Below are positions 40,329 through 48,096 of a DNA stretch of 64,000 bases, piece by piece. Position numbers and translations under genes: made by a program. How positions within the stretch are numbered: position 1 is the first letter of the stretch; each line of letters begins with the position of its first letter. Under the pieces are notes generated by a model, which saw only the letters and a list, made by a program, of their open reading frames with translations, made no database searches and was not told the origin of the DNA. The DNA is taken from contig NZ_CP114902.1 of the NCBI RefSeq assembly GCF_027497235.1, forward strand, positions 5,606,001 to 5,670,000. The letters are read 5' to 3'. Origin of the DNA: Micromonospora sp. WMMD1128 (GTDB lineage Bacteria > Actinomycetota > Actinomycetes > Mycobacteriales > Micromonosporaceae).

Positions 40329-40373
40329 CCGGCCAGCTCCGTCCTGACGGGCCAGCCCCGAGGTGCGTCGGGG

Positions 40374-40793
40374 TCAGCCGGTCGGGCCGGGGCGGCCAGC
40401 CGGGCCGTACAGCCGCTCCCGGGCCTCCTGCGGCAGCGCGCACGCGGCGGTGCCGCCGGGCAGGCGGTGGCGGTTGCGGGCCACCCAGCGGTACGCGGGC
40501 CAGGCCGCGGCGCGTACCGGCGGGAAGCGCAGCCCGCCCCCGGCGACGCGCCAGAGCGGCCCACTGTCGCCGAGCAGCCGGGCGATGGCGTCCGGCCCGG
40601 CGGCACGGGATCCGTCGGCACCCACCCACTGGACCGCCTCCTCGCACTCGGCCTCGGTCAGGCCCAGCGCCGCCAGGTCGGCGAACTGCCACGGGACCAC
40701 CCGGGCGCCGGTGGGGATCCGGCGCTCGATGAACTGCGCGCAGCGGGTGCAGAAAGCGCAGTCGCCGTCGTAGACGAAGGTCGACGTCTCCAT
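40374..40793 (-). CDS. DCC-family thiol-disulfide oxidoreductase (DUF393)
   Basis: The 139-residue protein has the family hallmark FVYDGDCAFCTRCAQF at the N-terminus, giving the DxxCxxC active site, followed by helices ending in HRLPGGTAACALPQEARERLYG. Such proteins are often encoded beside HTTM proteins, as here (convergent, 45 bp apart), suggesting a shared redox or carboxylation function in the membrane. The start at ATG 40793 (METSTFVYDGD) fits the family better than the upstream in-frame ATG. Confidence 0.9.
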   Translation of the reverse strand: METSTFVYDGDCAFCTRCAQFIERRIPTGARVVPWQFADLAALGLTEAECEEAVQWVGADGSRAAGPDAIARLLGDSGPLWRVAGGGLRFPPVRAAAWPAYRWVARNRHRLPGGTAACALPQEARERLYGPAGRPGPTG

Positions 40794-40859
40794 GCCTCCA
40801 TCCTGCACCCGCGGCGGGAGCGGCGGCGGCCGGTGTCCGGCGCGTCACTTGCGCTTCGT

Positions 40860-40875
40860 TCGTACGCATGTTCGA
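40860..40875. promoter_or_regulatory. LexA-like SOS box
   Basis: TCGTACGCATGTTCGA differs at one base from the actinobacterial LexA pattern TCGAAC-N4-GTTCGA. It lies 9 bp upstream of the radical SAM start codon and would cover its promoter. Confidence 0.65.
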
Positions 40876-40884
40876 ATGTGACCC

Positions 40885-42948
40885 ATGCGCTGGGACAACC
40901 TCTCCGCTCCCCCGGACGAGGGGACTCCCGACGAGGCAGCGCCGGCGGCTCCACCCCTGCCGCTGGCGCTGCCCGGCGCGGTGGCCCGCACGTTCGACAC
41001 CCCCGAGTTCGCCGGCATGACGTTCTACGAGGTGCGGGCCAAGTCGATCATCAACCGGGTGCCGGGCCAGTCGCGCGTGCCGTTCGAGTGGACCGTCAAC
41101 CCCTACCGGGGGTGTTCCCACGCGTGCACCTACTGCGTTGCCGGTGACACGCCGATCCTCATGGCGGACGGCCGGACGCGACCGATCAGCGAGCTGACCG
41201 TCGGCGATCGCATCTACGGCACCGAACGGCGCGGCGCCTACCGCCATTACGTCGTCACCACCGTGCGCGACACGTGGTCGACGGTGAAGCGGGCCCACCG
41301 GATCACGCTCGCCGACGGCACCACGCTTGTGGCCAGCGGCGACCACCGCTTCCTGACCGAACGCGGCTGGAAGCACGTCACCGGCGGCATGCGGGGTGGC
41401 GGGCGACGCCCCCACCTGACCACACGCAACCGCCTGCTCGGCACCGGTCGGTTCGCCGTCGCGCCGAAGCGGTCCACCGACTACCGCCGGGGCTACCTCC
41501 ACGCGCTGGTCCGCGACGCCGGCCGCCAATTCCCTCTCGACGACGCTGATGCCGCTGACCTGCGCCGCCGCTTCCGACTGGCCACCACCGAGCCGGAGGT
41601 CTTGGAGCGCGCCGGGCGCTTCCTCGCCGACGCCGGGGTCACCGTCGAGTGGATCAACGGCGGGGTCGCCCGCCGGTCCACGACGGCTCGCACGGCCGAG
41701 CCGGCCGCCGTCGAGAGCGTCGCCGCGCTGGCCCGCCCGCCGGACGAGCCGACCGACGACTGGTGGCTCGGCTTCCTGGCCGGCATGTTCGACACCGCCG
41801 GCAGTTGCCGGCGAGGCGTGTTCCGGATCGGCGTCGCCGGCGACGGGAGCCGGCGCCGCACGGCCGCCGCCCTCGACCGGTTCTCCTTCCGGTGGGCGCT
41901 CGACGAACCGGGCAACCGCAACGCCGCGCGCCAGGTCCGGCTGACCGGCGGCCTGCCGGAGCGGCTCCGCTTCTTCCACCTGACCGACCCGGCGGTGACC
42001 CGGAAGCGCTCGATCGAGGGCACGGCGCTCAAGTGCGCGGCGCGGCTCCAGGTGACCGCCGTCGAGGATCTCGGCTTGGAGCTGCCGCTGTGGGACATCA
42101 CCACCGGCACCGGCGACTTCATCGCCAACGGGGTGGTCAGCCACAACTGCTTCGCCCGCAACACCCACACCTACCTCGACCTCGACGCCGGGGCGGACTT
42201 CGACCGCAAGGTGATCGTCAAGGTCAACGCGGGCGAGCTGGTCCGCCGGGAGCTGGCCGCCCCGCGTTGGCGCGGCGCGCACGTCGCCATGGGCACCAAC
42301 GTGGACTGCTACCAGCGGGCCGAGGGGCGCTACCGGTTGATGCCGCCGATCCTCGCCGCGCTGCGCGACTTCGCCAACCCGTTCTCGATCCTCACCAAGG
42401 GCACCCTGCTGCTCCGTGACCTGCCGCTGCTGCGGCAGGCCGCCGAGGTGACCCGGGTCGGGCTGTCCTACTCGGTCGGCTTCGTGGACGAGACGCTCTG
42501 GCGGCTGGCCGAGCCGGGCACACCGAGCCCACGCCGCCGGCTCGACGCGGTTCGCCGGCTCACCGACGCCGGCTTCCCGGTCGGGGTGCTGATGGCCCCG
42601 GTCCTGCCCGGGCTCAGCGACGACGAGGAGTCGATCGATGCCACCGTGGCGGCGATCGCCGCCTCCGGGGCCGCCGACCTCACCGCGTTGCCGCTGCACC
42701 TGCGCCCCGGCGCGCGGGAGTGGTATGCGCGTTGGCTGGCCCGCGAGTTTCCGCACCTGGTGCCCCGCTACCGACAGCTCTACCAGGCCGGCGCGTACGC
42801 ACCGGACGCCTACCAGCGGGAGGTGACCGCCCGGGTGCGGATGGCGGCACGCCGGCACGGGCTGCACCGGGGCGAGGTCGGCGACAACCGCCGGCTGCCC
42901 GACGCCTCGCCCGCTGCCCCGGCCGCCGAGCAGCTCTCCCTGCTCTAG
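40885..42948 (+). CDS. Rv2578c/SplB-family radical SAM protein interrupted by an intein
   Basis: The 687-residue precursor contains an Rv2578c-type radical SAM protein (about 349 residues after splicing) and an in-frame intein of 338 residues. The iron-sulfur motif is C77-SHA-C81-TY-C84; C84 is the first intein residue, and the residue after the intein is again Cys (C422 FARNTHTYLD), so splicing restores CxxxCxxC. Thus the enzyme cannot bind its 4Fe-4S cluster until the intein leaves. Other extein features are FEWTVNPYRG, IVKVNAGELVRREL and GTNVDCYQRAEGRY. The family (COG1533) is related to spore photoproduct lyase, and mycobacterial Rv2578c is DNA-damage inducible as I recall. Confidence 0.95.
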   Translation: MRWDNLSAPPDEGTPDEAAPAAPPLPLALPGAVARTFDTPEFAGMTFYEVRAKSIINRVPGQSRVPFEWTVNPYRGCSHACTYCVAGDTPILMADGRTRPISELTVGDRIYGTERRGAYRHYVVTTVRDTWSTVKRAHRITLADGTTLVASGDHRFLTERGWKHVTGGMRGGGRRPHLTTRNRLLGTGRFAVAPKRSTDYRRGYLHALVRDAGRQFPLDDADAADLRRRFRLATTEPEVLERAGRFLADAGVTVEWINGGVARRSTTARTAEPAAVESVAALARPPDEPTDDWWLGFLAGMFDTAGSCRRGVFRIGVAGDGSRRRTAAALDRFSFRWALDEPGNRNAARQVRLTGGLPERLRFFHLTDPAVTRKRSIEGTALKCAARLQVTAVEDLGLELPLWDITTGTGDFIANGVVSHNCFARNTHTYLDLDAGADFDRKVIVKVNAGELVRRELAAPRWRGAHVAMGTNVDCYQRAEGRYRLMPPILAALRDFANPFSILTKGTLLLRDLPLLRQAAEVTRVGLSYSVGFVDETLWRLAEPGTPSPRRRLDAVRRLTDAGFPVGVLMAPVLPGLSDDEESIDATVAAIAASGAADLTALPLHLRPGAREWYARWLAREFPHLVPRYRQLYQAGAYAPDAYQREVTARVRMAARRHGLHRGEVGDNRRLPDASPAAPAAEQLSLL
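41134..42147 (+). other. Intein with degenerate LAGLIDADG homing endonuclease
   Basis: Block A starts CVAGDTPILMADGRTRPI; block B is TLVASGDHRFLTERGW with the conserved His; the C-terminus is FIANGVVSHN followed by Cys, so all splicing residues (Cys1, block B His, penultimate His, terminal Asn, +1 Cys) are present. The endonuclease motifs look decayed: GYLHALVRDAG where GYLxGxxxGDG is expected, and FLAGMFDTAGS where FLAGxFDAEG is expected, so both acidic catalytic residues seem lost. Confidence 0.93.
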
Positions 42949-42960
42949 CGCGGCGCGCGT

Positions 42961-42966
42961 TAGGCT
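42961..42966 (+). promoter_or_regulatory. -10 box for the CoA-binding protein gene
   Basis: TAGGCT, 6 nt, then ATG 42973 with no Shine-Dalgarno sequence. Confidence 0.55.
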
Positions 42967-42972
42967 CGGGTG

Positions 42973-43380
42973 ATGCGTTCCGCCCAGCAGCTTCTCGCCG
43001 AGTCCGCCGTGATCGCCGTCGTCGGGGCGTCCCGTGACCCGGGCAAGGCCGCGCACCGCGTGCCGCTGGAGATGCAGCGGCACGGCTGGCGGATCATTCC
43101 GGTGAACCCGACCGTGGACGAGCTGTTCGGCGAGAAGGCATATTCGACGCTTGCCGACATCCCGCACCCGGTCGATCTGGTGGACGTGTTCCGCCCGGCG
43201 CGGGACGCGGTCGAGGTGGTCCGGCAGGCGGTGGCGATCGGCGCGCCGGCGGTCTGGTTGCAGCTCGGGATCGTCTCCGCCGAGGCGCGCCGGATCGCCG
43301 AGGAGGCCGGCGTCGACTACGTCGAGGACCGGTGTCTCATCGTCGAGCGGGCCGCCGCCGGCCTGACCCGGCGCGACTGA
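42973..43380 (+). CDS. CoA-binding (Rossmann-fold) protein
   Basis: The 135-residue protein is a YccU/DUF-type CoA_binding domain with IAVVGASRDPGKAAHRVP (glycine-rich loop) near the N-terminus, GWRIIPVNPTVDELFGEKAY, VDLVDVFRPARDAV and AVWLQLGIVSAEARRIAEEAG. These small proteins bind CoA or acyl-CoA; no reaction is known. TAGGCT 6 nt upstream of ATG 42973 suggests a leaderless transcript. Its last 44 bp overlap, tail to tail, the end of the TetR gene. Confidence 0.93.
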   Translation: MRSAQQLLAESAVIAVVGASRDPGKAAHRVPLEMQRHGWRIIPVNPTVDELFGEKAYSTLADIPHPVDLVDVFRPARDAVEVVRQAVAIGAPAVWLQLGIVSAEARRIAEEAGVDYVEDRCLIVERAAAGLTRRD

Positions 43381-43993
43381 CCGCGCTCGGCTGCGGCTCG
43401 GGGCCGAAGAGCAGGTCGAGCTGGGCGTCGAGGGCGGCCAGCGCGGTCTCCGGCGGATAGTGCCCGCCGAGCAGGTGAATGCCGAGCCCTTCCATCACGG
43501 CGAGCAGCCCGACCGCGGCCCGTTCCGGATCCACCCGCCCGTCGGTGGCGAGCGGCGATCCGGCGGCGAGCTGACCGGCCACGAAGGCCCGCAGCGCGGC
43601 CGTGTCGTCGTGCAGCGCGGCGGCCACGTTCGGCCGGACCGCGGTGTACGCGAGGAAGGCCAGCGCCACCCGGCCGTCCGCCTGTCGCGCCTCGTCCAAG
43701 GGCAGCAGCTCGGCAAGCATGGCCCGCAGCAGCGCCCGGGGCGCGGGCGTCGGGCCGAGCGCCTCGACCGCCCGGCGCACCCGGGCCTCGTTGCGCTCGC
43801 TGACCACGGCGAGCGCGAAGACCATCATCTCGTCCCGGGTACGGAAGTAGTGCTGCACCATCCCGGCGCTGACCCCGGCCGCGGCGGCGACGTGCCGCAG
43901 GCTGACGGCTTCCAGCCCCTGTTCGGCCGCGACCCGCATCAGCGCGTCCGCGATCAGCGCCCGGCGTTCCCGGTGGTCGACCCGCTTCGGCAT
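43337..43993 (-). CDS. TetR-family transcriptional regulator
   Basis: The 218-residue protein has the N-terminal TetR helix-turn-helix (VDHRERRALIADALMRVAAEQGLEAVSLRHVAAAAGVSAGMVQHYFRTRDEMMVFAL) and a helical ligand-binding C-terminal domain of BetI-like type. It is divergent from a membrane protein gene and two near-identical 14-bp sites lie in the shared 87-bp promoter region, so it most likely represses itself and that neighbour. The 3' end overlaps the convergent CoA-binding gene by 44 bp. Confidence 0.93.
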   Translation of the reverse strand: MPKRVDHRERRALIADALMRVAAEQGLEAVSLRHVAAAAGVSAGMVQHYFRTRDEMMVFALAVVSERNEARVRRAVEALGPTPAPRALLRAMLAELLPLDEARQADGRVALAFLAYTAVRPNVAAALHDDTAALRAFVAGQLAAGSPLATDGRVDPERAAVGLLAVMEGLGIHLLGGHYPPETALAALDAQLDLLFGPEPQPSAVSRAGSGRRRPARR

Positions 43994-44009
43994 GCCTCCA
44001 TGCTTTCAC

Positions 44010-44023
44010 AATACGACTGCATT
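44010..44023. promoter_or_regulatory. Operator candidate 1 for the TetR regulator
   Basis: AATACGACTGCATT lies 17-30 bp upstream of the tetR start and overlaps a TATTGT -10-like box. It matches the second site (44048-44061) at 12 of 14 positions in the same orientation. Confidence 0.6.
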
Positions 44024-44047
44024 GACTCGTGCGGCGAACGCCTTTAC

Positions 44048-44061
44048 ATTACGACTGTATT
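44048..44061. promoter_or_regulatory. Operator candidate 2 for the TetR regulator
   Basis: ATTACGACTGTATT lies 20-33 bp before the divergent membrane protein start. Centre-to-centre spacing from site 1 is 38 bp. Confidence 0.6.
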
Positions 44062-44080
44062 GAGAAGAGGAGGCGGAGCG

Positions 44081-44725
44081 ATGTGGCGGTTGGCGCGACG
44101 TGTGGTGGCGTACGAATGGGGCATGTGGCGCAGCCTCACCCGATGGGTGCTGCGTCGCCCCTACCCGGTGGCGCCGGACGCGGCGACGTTCGCCTACGTC
44201 GGCGGCGTGCAGCCGATCCTGCTGGCCTTCCTCGTCCTGTCCACGATCGAGATCCCGATCCTGGACGTGATCCTGCGACACACCGTCGACTCGCCGACGA
44301 TCCGGCACGCCGCGATCGGGATCGGCGTCTGGGGCGTGCTGTGGATGGTCGGGCTGATGGCAAGCCTCCGGCTACACCCGCACGTGGTCGATGGCACCGG
44401 CCTGCGACTGCGCAACGGGACCTCGCTCGACCTCACGATCCCGTGGGACGCCGTCGCCGGGGTGTCGGTGCGCCGGCGGTCGCTGACGTCCAGCCGCGCG
44501 TACCGGTACGACGAGGACGACCCGACGGTGCTCAACCTCGGCGTCGGCAGTCAGACGGCGGTCGACCTGGTGCTGCGGGAGCCGCGATCGGTGCCGCTGC
44601 CGAACGGGCCGAGCACCGGAGTCCGGGAGATCCGGCTGTACGCGGACGACCCGGCGGCGCTTGTCGACCACGCCCGGCGGCAGCTCTCCGCCGCCGACCA
44701 CGTCACGCGCCGCCCGAAGCGTTAA
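44081..44725 (+). CDS. Membrane protein, probable target of the TetR regulator
   Basis: The 214-residue protein has an amphipathic basic N-terminus (MWRLARRVVAYEWGMW), two membrane helices (about 43-63, PILLAFLVLSTIEIPILDVI, and 78-98, IGIGVWGVLWMVGLMASL) and a soluble C-terminal part with GTGLRLRNGTSLDLTIPWDAVAGVSVRRR. That pattern resembles PH-like domains of small envelope proteins. A GGAGGCGGAG ribosome binding site precedes ATG 44081. Divergence from tetR and the paired operators suggest inducible expression. Function unknown. Confidence 0.82.
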   Translation: MWRLARRVVAYEWGMWRSLTRWVLRRPYPVAPDAATFAYVGGVQPILLAFLVLSTIEIPILDVILRHTVDSPTIRHAAIGIGVWGVLWMVGLMASLRLHPHVVDGTGLRLRNGTSLDLTIPWDAVAGVSVRRRSLTSSRAYRYDEDDPTVLNLGVGSQTAVDLVLREPRSVPLPNGPSTGVREIRLYADDPAALVDHARRQLSAADHVTRRPKR

Positions 44726-44776
44726 GAAGGGGCCCCGCCTCTACCAAAAGCGTTAAGCGGGGGCCCCGCCTTACAG
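44720..44776. repeat. GGGGCCCC-core inverted repeat cluster, copy 3
   Basis: Two units (GTTAAGAAGGGGCCCCGCC and GTTAAGCGGGGGCCCCGCC) joined by CTCTACCAAAAGC fill the gap between convergent genes, overlapping both stop codons. The linker matches copy 2 except for one base. Confidence 0.8.
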
Positions 44777-45967
44777 CTTGTACTGCTTGAGGAGGCCGCG
44801 GGAGATGATGGTCTTCTGGATCTCCGAGGTGCCCTCGCCGATCAGCAGGAACGGCGCCTCGCGCATCAGGCGCTCGATCTCGTACTCCTTGGAGTAGCCG
44901 TAACCGCCGTGGATGCGGAACGCCTCCTGGACCACCTCGGCGCAGTATTCCGAAGCGAGCAGCTTGGCCATGCCGGCCTCGACGTCGTTGCGCTGGCCGG
45001 CGTCCTTGAGCCGGGCCGCGTTGACCATCAGCGCGTGCGCGGCCTCGATCTTCGTGCCCATCTCGGCGAGCTTGAACGCGATCGCCTGGTGCCGGGCCAG
45101 CGGCTGGCCGAACGTCCTGCGCTGCTGGGCGTACGCGACCGCCAGCTCGAACGCCCGGATCGAGATGCCGCAGGCGCGGGCGGCGACGTTGACCCGGCCC
45201 ACCTCGATGCCGTCCATCATCTGGTAGAAGCCGCGGCCGACCTTCTCCTCGCCGCCGAGCACGCTCGACGCGGGGACGGTGACGCCGTCGAGCACCATCT
45301 CGGTGGTCTCGACGCCCTTGTAGCCCATCTTGTCGATCTTGCCGGGGATGGTCAGCCCGGGCGCGGTCTCGCCGAACCCGGGCTCCTTCTCCAGCAGGAA
45401 CGTGCTCATGTTGCCGTAGACCGAGTCAGCCCCGGTGTCGGTCTTGACCAGGGTCGCCACCACCGCGGAGTACGCCCCGTTGGTCAGCCACATCTTCTGT
45501 CCGTCGAGGACGTAGTTGTCGCCCTGACGGACGGCCCTGGACTTGATCGCCGAGACGTCCGAGCCGCACTCCGGCTCCGACATGGAGAACGCGCCGCGCA
45601 CCTCGCCGGTGGCCATCCGGGGCAGCAGCCGGGCCTTCTGCTCGGCGGAGCCGTGCTGGGAGATCAGGTACGCCACGATGAAGTGCGTGTTGACGATGCC
45701 GGAGATCGACATCCAGCCCCGGGACAGTTCCTCGACCACGAGCGCGTAGGTGAGCAGCGACTCGCCCAAGCCGCCGTGCTCCTCGTCGATGGTGAGGCCG
45801 AACAGCCCCATCTCGCGCATCCCGTCGAGGATGTCGGTGGGGTACTCGTCGGCGTGCTCCAGCCGCTGCGCGTGCGGGATGATCTCCTTGTCGGCGAACT
45901 CCCGCACGGTTTCCAGGATCGACCGCTGCACGTCGGTCAGGCCGGGTGTCTGGGCGAGTCGGGCCAT
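44771..45967 (-). CDS. Acyl-CoA dehydrogenase
   Basis: The 398-residue flavoenzyme has the standard signatures: SMSEPECGSDVSAIKSRAV, DGQKMWLTNGAYS, RTFGQPLARHQAIAFKLAEM and the C-terminal EAFRIHGGYGYSKEYEIERLMREAPFLLIGEGTSEIQ containing a candidate catalytic glutamate of short/branched-chain type. It should oxidise an acyl-CoA to the 2-enoyl form with FAD, passing electrons to ETF. The ATG at 45967 is preferred over 45997 because GGAGG lies 5-6 nt upstream. The MaoC hydratase and CoA-ester lyase of the window could act in the same pathway. Confidence 0.94.
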   Translation of the reverse strand: MARLAQTPGLTDVQRSILETVREFADKEIIPHAQRLEHADEYPTDILDGMREMGLFGLTIDEEHGGLGESLLTYALVVEELSRGWMSISGIVNTHFIVAYLISQHGSAEQKARLLPRMATGEVRGAFSMSEPECGSDVSAIKSRAVRQGDNYVLDGQKMWLTNGAYSAVVATLVKTDTGADSVYGNMSTFLLEKEPGFGETAPGLTIPGKIDKMGYKGVETTEMVLDGVTVPASSVLGGEEKVGRGFYQMMDGIEVGRVNVAARACGISIRAFELAVAYAQQRRTFGQPLARHQAIAFKLAEMGTKIEAAHALMVNAARLKDAGQRNDVEAGMAKLLASEYCAEVVQEAFRIHGGYGYSKEYEIERLMREAPFLLIGEGTSEIQKTIISRGLLKQYKL

Positions 45968-46000
45968 GTCAGCCTCCGGGGTCGGCGCATTACTCATGGG

Positions 46001-46018
46001 TAACTGAACGCTCGGTAA
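46001..46018. promoter_or_regulatory. Imperfect inverted repeat upstream of the acyl-CoA dehydrogenase
   Basis: TAACTGAACGCTCGGTAA contains ACYGA-type half-sites facing each other (six of nine positions match), a shape used by TetR regulators of acyl-CoA genes. No cognate regulator can be named. Confidence 0.3.
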
Positions 46019-46143
46019 GTATCGGCCCCGGGGCCGGCCGCGCCAAGGTGACCGGTCCACACAACCACTGTGAAAAGGTTCACCGCTGCCTGTAGCGTCC
46101 GCAAGAGAGAGGGCGGTTGACCTGCGATCGAGAGGGCGCGAGC

Positions 46144-46566
46144 GTGACCGACGAGCAGCCACCGTCGCCGTACGAGCGACCGTCGCCCGACGAGCCGCCG
46201 GCGCACGGCCAGCCGTACGGGCAACCGCAGTACGGGCAGCAACACCCGCAGTGGGGACAGCAGCCGCCGTACGCCCCGCAGCCGCCCTACGGTCAGTACG
46301 GTCCGTCGGCCGAGGGCCCGCGACCGTCCGGCGGCCCGAACGTGCTCGCCATCCTGTCGCTCGTCTTCGCGTTCGTCTTCGCCCCGGCCGGCATCGTCTG
46401 CGGCCACCTGGCCAAGCGGCAGATCCGGCAGACCGGCGAGGAGGGCGACCAGCTCGCCACCTGGGGTCTGATCCTCAGCTACGTCTTCACTGCGCTCGGG
46501 CTGCTGGCCTGCTGCGGCTGGATCGGCCTGGCGTTCTGGGCCAGGGCGGACAACAACGGCTGGTGA
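46144..46566 (+). CDS. DUF4190 membrane protein 1
   Basis: The 140-residue protein has a Pro/Gln/Tyr-rich cytoplasmic N-terminus (about 1-65, with YGQPQYGQQHPQWGQ) and a two-helix DUF4190 domain (VLAILSLVFAFVFAPAGIVCGHLAKRQIRQTGEEG then GLILSYVFTALGLLACC). It is a close structural match to the gene at 47577 with an SDR gene between them. Such proteins are abundant in actinobacterial membranes with unknown function. GTG 46144 follows a weak GAGAGGG. Confidence 0.85.
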   Translation: MTDEQPPSPYERPSPDEPPAHGQPYGQPQYGQQHPQWGQQPPYAPQPPYGQYGPSAEGPRPSGGPNVLAILSLVFAFVFAPAGIVCGHLAKRQIRQTGEEGDQLATWGLILSYVFTALGLLACCGWIGLAFWARADNNGW

Positions 46567-46569
46567 CCG

Positions 46570-47325
46570 TCAGCGGAACTGCGCCTCCCGCACGCTGTTG
46601 CCGCCGTCGACCACGAGCATCTGCCCGGTGATGTACGACGCGGCCGGCGAACAGAGGAACGCGATCGCCGCGGCCACCTCGTCCGGCGTGCCGGGGCGAC
46701 CCACCGGCGTGCCGAGGCCCTGCTTGATCTCGACCATGGTGGACGCCGCGGTGTGGATGATGCCCGGCGCCACCGCGTTCACGGTCACCCCGTCGGCGAT
46801 CATCTCCATCGCCAGCGCCCGGGTCAGCCCGACCACACCTGCCTTCGCCGCCGCGTAGGCGGCCTCGGTGGGCAGCGCGTTCACCGGCCCGGCGGTGGCG
46901 GCCAGGTTGACGATCCGGCCCCAGCCCCGCTCGGACATGCCGTTGATGAACGCGCGGCTGGACAGGAACGCGGTGGTCAGGTTGCGGTCGATCTCGCCGC
47001 ACCACTCGTCGTACGTCAGCTGGGCCACCGGCCGCAGCACCTCGGGACTGGCGCGGCTGGCCAGACCCGCGTTGTTGACGAGCACCTCGACGTCGCCGAG
47101 CTGCTCGGCGACCGCGTCGGCGAGCGCGCCCACCTCGGACTCGTCGGTGAGGTCGGCGACGAAGCCGGTCACCCCCAGCTCGCCGGCGCGGTCGTGGATC
47201 CGGCGGGTGGTCGACACGATCGCCACCCGGGCGCCCAGGTCGGCCAGCCGGCGCGCGGTCGCGTACCCGATGCCGTCCGCGCTGCCCGCGCCGGTGACCA
47301 GGGCGACCCGGCCGTCAAGCCGCAT
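46570..47325 (-). CDS. Short-chain dehydrogenase/reductase (FabG-like)
   Basis: The 251-residue enzyme has the classical SDR layout: [21 protein letters not shown] for NAD(P) binding, LVNNAGLAS, catalytic region [10 protein letters not shown]...[17 protein letters not shown] (Tyr/Lys in YxxxK), and PGIIHTAAS; it ends [12 protein letters not shown]. The serine position appears as LAAT, a variation. It likely reduces a 3-oxo or keto substrate. The ATG at 47325 ([14 protein letters not shown]) is chosen; longer in-frame starts to 47595 add low-complexity residues. Confidence 0.9.
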   Translation of the reverse strand: MRLDGRVALVTGAGSADGIGYATARRLADLGARVAIVSTTRRIHDRAGELGVTGFVADLTDESEVGALADAVAEQLGDVEVLVNNAGLASRASPEVLRPVAQLTYDEWCGEIDRNLTTAFLSSRAFINGMSERGWGRIVNLAATAGPVNALPTEAAYAAAKAGVVGLTRALAMEMIADGVTVNAVAPGIIHTAASTMVEIKQGLGTPVGRPGTPDEVAAAIAFLCSPAASYITGQMLVVDGGNSVREAQFR

Positions 47326-47576
47326 GGTGGCGGTCTCCGGGAGCGGTTCGGCCCGGTCCTGGTCGGCGGCGACCGGCGACTCCCCGCCGCGCGGGCGGCG
47401 AACCGACCCCGGCCGGCTCATGTCCCGTCGCGACCGACCCCCACGTGCGTCAAGTGCCATGCCGAAGATCCTGCCCGCTGTGGACCTTCCGGGCAATGCG
47501 GCACCCGGAACTCCGGTCCACCGGGTTACGCGGCGGTGGCTACCCTGACCGGACCACGCCTCTGGAGATGAAACTG

Positions 47577-48053
47577 ATGACCTATCCCCCGCCACCCGGT
47601 GGTTGGCAGGACCCCGCGGGGGCCGGCCCGCACTCGACCCCGCCGGCCGACCCCTACGCGCCGCCGGACCCGTACGCGGTCGCCAAGTCGCCCTACGCGC
47701 CGCCCGGATACCCGTCGCCCGGCGGCGACCCGTACGCGGTGCCGGTCGGATACCCGCCGCCGTACCCCGGATACGTGCCGCCGAGCCGGACGAACACGCT
47801 TGCCATCGTGGCCCTGGTGCTCTCGCTCGTCGGATTCACCTCCTGCATCACCGCGCCGATCGGCGCGATCATGGGCCACGTCGCCCGCAAGCAGATCCGG
47901 GAGACCGGCGAGCAGGGCGAGGGCATGGCGAAGGCGGCCATCATCGTGGGCTGGATCCTCACCGGCCTGCTGGTCGCGCTGATCATCTTCTACATCGTGA
48001 TGATCGTGATCGCCGTCAACTCGGGCAGCTCCAGCAGCTCCAGCAGCTACTGA
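47577..48053 (+). CDS. DUF4190 membrane protein 2
   Basis: The 158-residue protein is organised like the one at 46144: Pro/Tyr-rich N-terminus ([23 protein letters not shown]), then the DUF4190 pair of helices ([42 protein letters not shown] and [28 protein letters not shown]) and a Ser-rich tail. The two genes probably arose by local duplication. GGAG 8 nt upstream supports ATG 47577 over 47568. Confidence 0.85.
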   Translation: MTYPPPPGGWQDPAGAGPHSTPPADPYAPPDPYAVAKSPYAPPGYPSPGGDPYAVPVGYPPPYPGYVPPSRTNTLAIVALVLSLVGFTSCITAPIGAIMGHVARKQIRETGEQGEGMAKAAIIVGWILTGLLVALIIFYIVMIVIAVNSGSSSSSSSY

Positions 48054-48059
48054 CGCGAC

Positions 48060-48088
48060 CGGGCCGCCCCCGCGCCGGGGGCGGCCCG
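48060..48088. terminator. Bidirectional hairpin terminator
   Basis: A perfect 12-bp GC stem (48060-48071 with 48077-48088) separates the convergent DUF4190 and CoA-ester lyase genes. Confidence 0.75.
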
Positions 48089-48096
48089 GCGCACGG

